A stretch of 64,000 bases of DNA from Trissonchulus latispiculum (lineage: Eukaryota; Nematoda; Enoplea; Enoplida; Ironidae): positions 62,001 through 126,000 of the forward strand of contig JASAND010026829.1 in the NCBI GenBank assembly GCA_030248195.1, in the 5' to 3' direction. The notes beneath the pieces are model-generated. The model saw only the letters and a list, made by a program, of their open reading frames with translations, had not been told where the DNA came from and did not search any database. Shown here piece by piece: positions 56,869 to 64,000 of the stretch (position 1 is its first letter; every line of letters starts with the position of its first letter). Both the position numbers and the translations under genes were made by a program.

Positions 56869-58188
56869 ATGGCTAAACAGGTTGATGAAAAGTCTATGCC
56901 GGGCTTTAAGTCCGAAATGGATCTCTTCTCACTACCTCCTACTCAGGTTAGTGTGGAGAGTGGTTATATGGCAGAAATATATCCTCTAAATCCTGTAACT
57001 AGTAATGGACCATACCTATTCCTCGTACCAAAGGATTCCTACATGCTTGATCTGAATCGGAACTACCTATACCTAAAGTTAAGGATTACTGATAGTGATG
57101 GGAAAGCAGTAGCAAAGGCGGCCGATGGTAGCATTTCAGTAGCACCCATCAATTTGCTAGCAAAGACATTCATTAGGAGATTAGTGGTCAAACTGTCCGA
57201 TAAGGAAATTTACAATAGTGGAGACCTTTATCACTATGGAGCGTATCTAGAGACCATTGCCAACTTTGGAAAAGAAGCAAAAACATCTCACCTACAGAGC
57301 AATCTATTTGCAAAGGACAGTGATTTCAATGATATCTCCACTACTGCAGCTAAGCATAGAGGGATTCCATTCACTGATGGTCGATATGTAGTGGTGGCAG
57401 GACCTTTGCATTGTGATCTGTTCAAGCAAGATCGATACCTTCTGAGTGAGTGTCAGTTGAGTCTGGAATTACACCGTAACAGTGACGACATACTACTACA
57501 GTCAGCAACCAGTGGTTATAAGATTGTTGTAGACGATATCCGATGGTGTGTATGGAAAGTAAAACCTCAAGACTCTCTTACCATGGCAATTGAGGGTGTA
57601 CTGAGAGATCATGAGACAGCAAAGTATCCCATCAGAAGGACTAAACTGGTCACTAGGCATATTGCACCTGGAGTACAAACAGTAGTAGAAAATTCAGTAT
57701 TCACTGGTCAACTCCCACGTAGAGTTCTAGTGGCAATGGTCAAGTCAGAGGCATTCAATGGTAGTCAGAAACACAACCCGCTTGAATTCCAACACTGTAA
57801 TGTCAATGAGATTGCCCTCAAGTATGGTGATGAGTTTGTACCAAAACAACCAATGAAGATGGCTTGGGACAAGTTCCAGTACACGATGCCTTTCATATAC
57901 CTCTACGAAGGCAACGATATGGCAGGATCAACTAAGGGTGCAGATATTTCCTACGAAGATTTTGGTAAGGGATACACTATATTTGCCTTTGACCTAACTC
58001 CCGACAATGTAGACACTGGAGCAATGCAACTCATCCGGGAAGGAGACGTTTCACTAAGGATGCAACTGGAGAAGGCCCTCCCTTCAGCAACTTATCCGCA
58101 AGGTGTCGAAATCATTATATACGGCGAATTTGATAATCTCATATCAATAGACTACAATCGGACACCATTCTTTGACTATGCACTATGA
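56869..58188 (+). CDS. Probable major capsid protein
   Basis: 439 residues, ATG start 49 bases after the previous gene. Recognisable blocks are the N-terminal LFSLPPTQVSVESGY, HCDLFKQDRYLL (about 181-192) and GYTIFAFDLTPDN (about 368-380), with a C-terminus of form YGEFDNLISIDYNR. I remember these blocks from capsid-like proteins found beside chromodomain integrases in many invertebrate genomes (F54H12.2-type). Length and beta-rich composition fit a double jelly-roll capsid protein, but the fold cannot be seen directly. The frame is intact. It overlaps the protease gene by four bases (ATGA). Confidence 0.78.
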   Translation: MAKQVDEKSMPGFKSEMDLFSLPPTQVSVESGYMAEIYPLNPVTSNGPYLFLVPKDSYMLDLNRNYLYLKLRITDSDGKAVAKAADGSISVAPINLLAKTFIRRLVVKLSDKEIYNSGDLYHYGAYLETIANFGKEAKTSHLQSNLFAKDSDFNDISTTAAKHRGIPFTDGRYVVVAGPLHCDLFKQDRYLLSECQLSLELHRNSDDILLQSATSGYKIVVDDIRWCVWKVKPQDSLTMAIEGVLRDHETAKYPIRRTKLVTRHIAPGVQTVVENSVFTGQLPRRVLVAMVKSEAFNGSQKHNPLEFQHCNVNEIALKYGDEFVPKQPMKMAWDKFQYTMPFIYLYEGNDMAGSTKGADISYEDFGKGYTIFAFDLTPDNVDTGAMQLIREGDVSLRMQLEKALPSATYPQGVEIIIYGEFDNLISIDYNRTPFFDYAL

Positions 58189-58658
58189 ACACCCAGGAAA
58201 TCTACCAGACTCTAATAAAGGATTGTCGAATTCCCCTCCTTGGAGTATTTCCATGTGATGAACTACCGCCATACCGCACTGGATGTCTTGTTGCTAACAC
58301 TGATGAAGCCAATCAACCTGGAGAACACTGGGTTGCAATGTGGTTAGAGGATAATGGAGTGGAATATTTTGACAGTTACGGACTTCCACCTTTACTATTC
58401 ACTGACTTCATTGGCAATAGGCAATTGCAGTATAACGGCATTCAGCTACAAGACTTCACTACTGATGTTTGTGGAGAGTACTGTATCTTCTTCCTTCATC
58501 ACCGAGCTAGAGGCAGATCATTGGAATCCATTGTTAATTATCTCAGGAAACGCAGTGACACTAATGATAACATTGTTAAGAACTATGTTGATAGACTACG
58601 AGTAAGACTATCTCCAACTCCAAGATGTCAGAAATCCCATAAAAAGTACCAACAATAA
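58185..58658 (+). CDS. Adenovirus-type (C5/Ulp1-like) cysteine protease
   Basis: 157 residues. The catalytic set is visible in order: His48 (EHWVAMW), Asp63 (EYFDSYG), Gln89 (LQDF) and Cys96 (DVCGEYC), with a 7-residue Gln-to-Cys spacing as in adenain. Length is a little under the adenovirus enzyme. It would process capsid and core precursors during particle maturation; the LRGIG site in the upstream basic protein is a candidate substrate. The ATG overlaps the capsid stop. AATAAA follows at 58665, a likely polyadenylation signal for the gene cluster. Confidence 0.9.
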   Translation: MNTQEIYQTLIKDCRIPLLGVFPCDELPPYRTGCLVANTDEANQPGEHWVAMWLEDNGVEYFDSYGLPPLLFTDFIGNRQLQYNGIQLQDFTTDVCGEYCIFFLHHRARGRSLESIVNYLRKRSDTNDNIVKNYVDRLRVRLSPTPRCQKSHKKYQQ

Positions 58659-58683
58659 GTTATTGAATAAAAAGATAGACAAC

Positions 58684-59022
58684 ATGTTCCAACTAGTGAC
58701 CCTTTTTACCGTAGTGTCTTCAATTAACATTACGGAGACAGAGTACGGTATTGAACTATCTCACAACAATGTTACTACTCTATTGGCCAGTGATAGTCTT
58801 TACCATCGCTTGGCAGATTGCAGTCTACATCTATGTCGTGAGGGTGATCTAAGTCACCGATCTAATGCCTGTCCCTATGTTGAATGGGACCAATGTTGGG
58901 AGTACTGTTACGACACTGACAGACGTCTACAGTCCATTCATGACAAGATGACCGACTTCAAAATAGACAACACCAGTGACCTCAGCTATTTACGTGGTGC
59001 ACTCAGGGAATATTATCAGTAA
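58684..59022 (+). CDS. Small secreted Cys-rich protein
   Basis: 112 residues from the ATG at 58684. The N-terminus FQLVTLFTVVSS reads as a signal peptide; N-glycosylation sites (NIT, NVT) and about six Cys follow (CSLHLC, ACPYVEWDQCWEYC). No family recognised. Position at the end of the capsid-protease cluster suggests a surface or host-interaction role, which is inference. The frame is open a little further upstream (58663), but without an ATG. Confidence 0.55.
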   Translation: MFQLVTLFTVVSSINITETEYGIELSHNNVTTLLASDSLYHRLADCSLHLCREGDLSHRSNACPYVEWDQCWEYCYDTDRRLQSIHDKMTDFKIDNTSDLSYLRGALREYYQ

Positions 59023-59084
59023 ACTATGTTGTATAATGTATGTTCAATACATTTCGTATGCATCAGTGTTTGGATGATGAACGT

Positions 59085-59275
59085 TTATTAAAGTCAGTGT
59101 TTTGCAAAATCTAAATTTATAAAAGCAGCCTTTTGTAATATCGCCATTTTAAAATGTCAGCTTTTTCTCTAATGTTAGCATTTTACAATGTCAAACGTTT
59201 GTAATATTCGCTTATTGTCAGCTTGCTTTGCATGTAGTTCTAACTTGAAGTACAGCTAACTTCATGGTAAATCTA
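59085..59275 (-). repeat. Inner inverted repeat, right copy
   Basis: Partner of 52018-52255; contains AGCAGCCTTTTGTAATATCG. Confidence 0.8.
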
Positions 59276-59437
59276 AGCTAATTGTGTTTCGTGAAATTCA
59301 AATCTATATTGCATTTCCTTATTTCGACTAACTTGACCTAACCTTGCCTATTGTTTCACGAAGAACTAACTCCTTTACGATTTATTTACATGTATTATTT
59401 ACATACAATAACTGTCATTTGCACACATATATGTACA
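59276..59437. other. Short gap before the zinc-finger stop
   Basis: AT-rich, no gene. Probably the 3' UTR of the zinc-finger gene on the minus strand. Confidence 0.4.
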
Positions 59438-60388
59438 TCAACCAATGGGATAATATAGCATACAATACACAGTTACTAACATATTTGTTACGCTGTCAAC
59501 AACATATTTCGAATTAGGGCGTTGTTGTTGTGCCCACTCAAGTACATCCATGCCTTCAATGTCATCAATGAGTTTAGTTAAGTCTTTTCTGTTGCCAATT
59601 AGTCTAGGCATCTCGAACAGGTTGGTGTTGTTGCTGGCATAGTAGTATATCTGTTCGTCGGTTGTTTTGTCTCTGAGGATGAATCCGAATGATATGTTCC
59701 ATTTCCCTTTGTACTCCTGATTAAGGAATACTCTCTTTAGGTTGTCTCCAATCGCATCTAGTCCTTCCAAGCGGAAGTTGTAAGTTCGCATGAATTTCTT
59801 CGTCATGTGGTGATGGGTACGAATTCTTGCCCAATTCCTGGCGTAGATGTCATCCTGAACGGGTGGTTCAACTGGATCTTCAGGAAGTGACCCTTCTGAC
59901 ATTTCTTCTGTCGGTGGTGTTTGAGTCGGTGGCTGTTCCGGTGGTTGTTGTGGAAGTCGTTGTTGTTTCGATGCTGGTTGTGGTTCACAGGTGTGTTCCG
60001 TGAGGTAGGCTTTTCTGAGGAAGGTTCTCCCACATTGATCGCATCGATGAGTGTTTGACTCGCCATGTTGTTCTTTCATGTGTCTGTACAAGTTGTACGA
60101 CAGGGTGAATGTCTGATAGCATATGGAGCACATGCGGTCATTCTTCCTGGGGAATAAGGTACGGTAATCTATTCGATGTTTCTTCCGTAGGTGTCTCTGC
60201 AGGTTGTGTAGCAGTGTGAATCGTTGCGGGCACAGAGGACATACAGGCTGTTGAGTTTCTGAAATAAAAATTGGTAGTCGCAGAATTTCTATCATTTCAT
60301 CAAAATACATTACATTCAATACTACCAATATACATTCAAAGCACTTTTGCATTTAAAGAGACTTACCACTTGCACCTTCTGCTGACAT
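59438..60388 (-). CDS. Spliced C2H2 zinc-finger protein of the Polinton
   Basis: Two exons on the minus strand: 60388-60367 (ATGTCAGCAGAAGG...) and 60258-59438, with a 108-base intron (GTAAGT...TTTCAG) between. The joined frame gives 280 residues. Fingers: C14/C17/H30/H35, C50/C53/H66/H71 and C79/C82/H95/C97. A Pro/Gln/Glu linker follows, then a C-terminal domain (about 165-280) with VSFGFILRD-type, NLFEMPRLI and ATG-distal QQRPNSKYVV motifs that I recall from zinc-finger proteins in similar loci. Without splicing the frame runs upstream into a Cys/Val-rich stretch with its own ATG, which I judge to be intron. It may regulate element transcription or bind its ends. Confidence 0.82.
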
Positions 60389-60619
60389 CTTGACTGGATC
60401 TCTGGTATATTTCACAACTTCAGGTAATATTTCACAACTTCACTTCAGGCCAACAAATTGATAGATCAATCAACTTTGCTGCATAAACAGTATAGGTTTC
60501 ATAAACGTTAACACCTCCCAAAGTTGTGAACATTAAATGAACATAGGAGATTCAATGCTGAACGTCCATATTACGACTGTATTGGTAGATGACTTGTCTT
60601 GGAAGAATTTTCATTATCT

Positions 60620-61334
60620 GAGCCAAAACAAGAGATTTTACATAATATTCTGATTATCACGGGATGCAAATGGTCACTCAAAAATTAGGATTCAACATAA
60701 CTTCCAAAATTTGGGATCAAAATAGCTCCCAAAAAGTTGGGATCAAAATGGCTCCCAAAAGTTGGGATCAAAATAGCTCCCAAAAGTTGGGATCAAAACG
60801 GCTCCCAAAAGTTTGGATCAAAATAGCTCCCAAAAAGTTGGGATCAAAATGGCTCCCAAAAGTTGGGATCAAAATGGCTCCCAAAAGTTGGGATCAAAAT
60901 GGCTCCCAAAAGTTGGGATCAAAATGGCTCCCAAAAGTTGGAATTCAAGTAAGTACTCAAACACAAATTCCCGTCAGACCTTTCATAGATCGAAAAAGTT
61001 GGGATAAAAATGGCATTCAAAAGTTGGGATCAAAACGGCTCCCAAAAGTTTGGATCAAAATGGCTCCCAAAAGTTGGGATCAAAATGGCTCCCAAAAGTT
61101 GGGATCAAAAGTGTCTCCCTAACAATTCTACAGGTTGATGATCTCAGAGCTAATTAGTCAGTTCCCAAAAACACAGTCATTACATCACCCAACATCAGCT
61201 TAATCACTTGGAGAAAAATGGCTCCCAAAAGTTGGGATCAAAACAGCTCCCAAAAGTTAGGATCAAAATGACTCCCAAAAGATGGGATTAAAATGACTCC
61301 CAAAGTGTGCTCAATTGGCCTCTCTATTACTACT
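60620..61334 (-). repeat. Right terminal inverted repeat of the Polinton
   Basis: 715 bases. Apart from one extra 25-bp unit and a 2-base difference at its inner end it matches the left copy closely. The open frames running through it come from the repeat and are not genes. Confidence 0.93.
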
Positions 61335-61572
61335 CACCAATCGAGTTGAAATTTGGTATGTGTATGTTTTCGACCACGCTGTGTTCAAATATCGCAAAAT
61401 TTTTCGATTCGCAGGGGGGGACCAATGGGAACCGAAAACTTTTTGTCTTTGATTTTGCGTAAGAAGTTGCATATAGGGGATTTTCTGGGTCGCTGAATAC
61501 GAATCCGAAGTCCGTTTTTCGAATCACCTTTTCGTTAGCTGAATATAGGACATGCTCATATATGATGTAAGC
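61335..61572. other. Flank between Polinton and hAT element
   Basis: Starts with the right CACCAA duplication. Nothing else identified. Confidence 0.5.
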
Positions 61573-62260
61573 CAGTGATGGAACCGGGTCACTTTGACAT
61601 GATCCGGTTTTTCGGAAAATTCAAAAATCTGCAAAAATTTGATTAGGCCTAAAAACACTAAATTTTCGGCTTCCATGCATCGCCACACGGAAAAGAATAA
61701 CTGACATATGTTTGCTCCAGTTTTTTTGAAAAGTAATAAGACTGTAGGATTTTCTAAATTAATGCGGAAATGAGTTGGCAAAATGAATAATTTCTATCTG
61801 TATATATGCCAAATTTTGCAGGGTCTAACATGAGTACGTGTCCAAAAACAGAATACTTTAAAAGTTTGGTTATTTTGTATTGTGCATATTGTTCACTTAT
61901 ATATCTTAACCATTTACCTTGGTTGCAAAAATATTAATCTGCAAACCATATTGTTCTAAATAGATTTATAGAATAATCAGGAAACTGATAAAGCTAAACA
62001 ATATATGTGTAATCTGTCAGAGATAGACAGATTCAACCTCAAGCTGTGAAAGTGCTCAAGACTAAAATGTAAGGAAAAAGCCAATCAATATTGCAAATAG
62101 AACAAAAATTTAAGCTAAAATTTTAGCTTAGTAAAGTCTAAAATTTGTAAAATTTGTGGTAAATTCAGAAAACCGGGTCAAGACCGGGTCGAAGCTCTTG
62201 ACCCGGTGACCCGGTCCGGAAAGTGACCCGAACTGACCCGGTGACCCGGTTCCATCTCTG
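61573..62260. mobile_element. hAT-type MITE with GACCCGG repeats
   Basis: Ends CAGTGATGGAACCGGGTCAC...GTGACCCGGTTCCATCTCTG, with a perfect 8-bp duplication ATGTAAGC (61565-61572 and 62261-62268). 688 bases, no coding frame. Its ends resemble those of 50106-50942 (CAGGGATGGAAAC). Confidence 0.92.
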
Positions 62261-62261
62261 A

Positions 62262-62755
62262 TGTAAGCTTTTACTGAGCAAACGAAAAGGTTATGTAGAA
62301 ATGTTGTTGCTCAGTGTACTGCTGAATAAATGATCAATAAAGAAATGTGCAGATTCTTCGCTCGGTAGTGTATGCCTAGTTGAAATTCTCCTCGCGCCTA
62401 ACTCTTGAAATAATAGAAACTAGAAAATTAGGAAAGACACGATACTTTTACTTCACTTAAACAAATGCAAATATACATTTTCAGACTTTCAAAGACACTA
62501 AATCTCAGTAATATAGCAAAATATGCACAACGAATTAACTATTGAGACTCAAAACGGTCACAGCTGCCAACTTAAACTTAACCACACAAAACTAACTGAT
62601 CCCGCCCAAATCACTCAACCAACTAACTAACAACTAACTAACACCCACACTTTTTGAATTCGAACTCCATAATGAGAAACTACCCGATTAGCTAAGGTCA
62701 GAATTTGTTCCATCGTTTATGAAGATTTTCACGAAAGAATACGAAATATTCCACA
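62262..62755 (-). repeat. 3' LTR of the second copy
   Basis: Starts TGTGGAATATT on the minus strand; shares AGGCATACACTACCGA with the LTRs at 2104 and 8297, with otherwise limited similarity. About 494 bases if it ends at TGTAAGC. Confidence 0.65.
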
Positions 62756-64000
62756 GAAATACCCCCTCTTTTCCCCGCGCGCCCACGCCGCGTTACAGTA
62801 ATTAGTAGGGTAAAATTTCGGATTAGTTAGAAACATACGTACTAGTATGGTAAAACGCGTGTGAGAAAATTTTCGAAAAACCATAAAATTACACTAAGGA
62901 ACCTCCCTAGAGACGGACAAAGGACAGAGCGCCGACAACACACATACAAGGGCCCACTACAGGGCGCCTGCCCAGATAAAGCAGAAAAACTACGTACTAA
63001 CACAATATACAACACACAACAACAATATACAGACCCGCAGAGAGTCACGCGGCATACAAGAAACAAAAAGGAAAATTTTTCCCAAACCTCCTACACTCAA
63101 AGATACTCTCACCAAATTTTAAAAACAAAGTACTCAAACCGGATAACCGACTAACAATGCCACAAAACAGGTAGATGTATGATTATAAAGCACATTATGA
63201 TAAAGCACAAACATTATAAAGCACCGACGAATCTTCGACATGGCAAAACAATGGCAGCATACAAATGGCAAGAATATTTTTGATGAAGAAAGTATCGTGA
63301 TCTCCTTTTTTAGACAGAAGGAAAAGAAACACAAACCGAAAGGTAAGTACCCGAAAAAGTAAGGAATGAGTAAAAATACAACACAAAAACTGCTGGTAGT
63401 AGAACTAAACAATATAAGTATAAGAGATACAATGGCCAAGCCAAGGTAGGGAGCACCCGAATAAAACAAAGAAAAATCCGAAACCTCCTGCAAAAGGAAG
63501 AAAATTTCAAGTTTTAAAGTAAACTTTCACCCAGCTCCCTCCACCCACGCACAACCCAAAACGAAAGTCCAAGTCCCCCCCACCACTATTAAAGATATCA
63601 GTACATAAGATACACAAGTGAAAACAACCAAACAGCAAATGGGGAGAAGGGAAAAAGACAGACCTGTGCCGGGGAAAGGCGGTTTGGAATCAGCAAATTG
63701 CGCCACCGGACAGCACACCCATTTCCAAAAGGACACACAAGTCCACCACACATCACCAACCCGAGTTCAACTTCGTGCCAGCAGGCACATGCCCAATCCA
63801 ATGTAAAAAGGTCCAGGGCGCCACAACCGGCTTCCGCCCAAGTACCGGAACCGAAGCAACCGGTCAAACACAGCAAATGAGGTCCCACCTATGCCCCGGA
63901 GAGCCGCCCGCCAAAGGGCTAGAACCCTCCGGAAACGTGAAAGCACCCGGGGACCATGAATAAGCACCCAACCAACTGAGCCCAAACAAGCTCTCCAACC
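62262..64000 (-). mobile_element. Second copy of the LTR retrotransposon family, cut by the window edge
   Basis: Minus-strand copy: LTR at about 62262-62755, then the polypurine tract (complement ACCCCCTCTTTT at 62761-62772) and about 1.2 kb of interior. The interior matches 6.6-7.25 kb in order (for example GGTCCCCGGGTGCT and GCGTGGGTGG blocks). It differs from the first copy at many positions, so it belongs to another subfamily. The left LTR limit is uncertain because a hAT insertion abuts it. Confidence 0.8.

Larger units (their letters stand above)
51163..61334. mobile_element. Polinton/Maverick-type virus-like element
   Basis: The element is 10,172 bases. Inverted ends begin AGTAGTAATAGAGAGGCC on both sides, and the flanking bases CACCAA (51157-51162 and 61335-61340) are an exact 6-bp duplication. 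AG-starting long inverted repeats with 6-bp duplications are the known signature of Polintons. Contents that fit: an integrase with chromodomain, a probable major capsid protein, two putative minor capsid proteins, a pVI-like basic protein and an adenovirus-type protease. Not seen: a protein-primed DNA polymerase or a packaging ATPase, so this copy cannot replicate alone. The gene set resembles the one around the C. elegans integrase-like F54H12.3 (from memory). It is shorter than usual Polintons (about 15-20 kb). Confidence 0.92.

Noticed and set aside
60664..61122. 152-codon frame rich in KLGSKWLPK repeats
   Set aside because: It lies wholly in the terminal inverted repeat array, is duplicated in the left repeat and follows the 25-bp period.

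Overview
This window reads as nuclear DNA from an invertebrate animal. The evidence is a spliced cyclin gene with GT...AG introns, tRNA-derived short repeats, LTR and hAT-type transposons, and a Polinton/Maverick-type element. I cannot name the species. The window is gene-poor and repeat-rich: one host gene is clear and almost everything else is mobile-element DNA.

Layout. 1-2.1 kb: AT-rich intergenic DNA. 2.1-8.8 kb: an LTR retrotransposon with matched LTRs and a 4-bp target duplication, coding only a degraded Gag; a second copy of the family enters from the right edge on the minus strand (62.26-64 kb). 8.8-20.5 kb: intergenic DNA with a small TA-flanked MITE, tRNA-like SINE heads and no convincing gene. 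20.5-24.8 kb: a foldback structure with 1.13-kb inverted arms and a 124-bp direct repeat. 25-29.7 kb: three satellite-like arrays and a second foldback. 29.7-32.8 kb: nested inverted repeats and hAT-type MITEs, one inserted into a repeat arm whose partner still shows the empty site. 35.8-40.2 kb: a cyclin I/G-type gene (exon 2 onward; the first coding exon was not found). 40-51 kb: long intergenic stretch with further MITEs.

The most interesting object is at 51,163-61,334: a 10,172-bp element with about 0.7-kb terminal inverted repeats beginning AGTAGT and a perfect 6-bp target duplication (CACCAA), as in Polintons. It carries, left to right: a CARD/death-fold-like protein (+); an unknown protein (-); the C-terminal lobe of a TATA-binding-protein-like gene (-); a minisatellite; a 5'-truncated integrase with chromodomain (+); two paralogous proteins likely to be minor capsid or penton components; a small basic pVI-like protein; a probable major capsid protein; an adenovirus-type cysteine protease; a small secreted Cys-rich protein; and a spliced C2H2 zinc-finger gene (-). 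The plus-strand genes from integrase to protease are packed head to tail with overlaps of 4 to 32 bases or short gaps. No protein-primed DNA polymerase or packaging ATPase is visible. The 5' ends of both the integrase and the TBP-like gene are missing at the same place, so an internal deletion probably removed the region between two divergent genes. The capsid and protease genes are intact, so this looks like a young, virus-like but replication-deficient copy.

Functional names are based on motifs read by eye and on remembered family features; no database search was possible.
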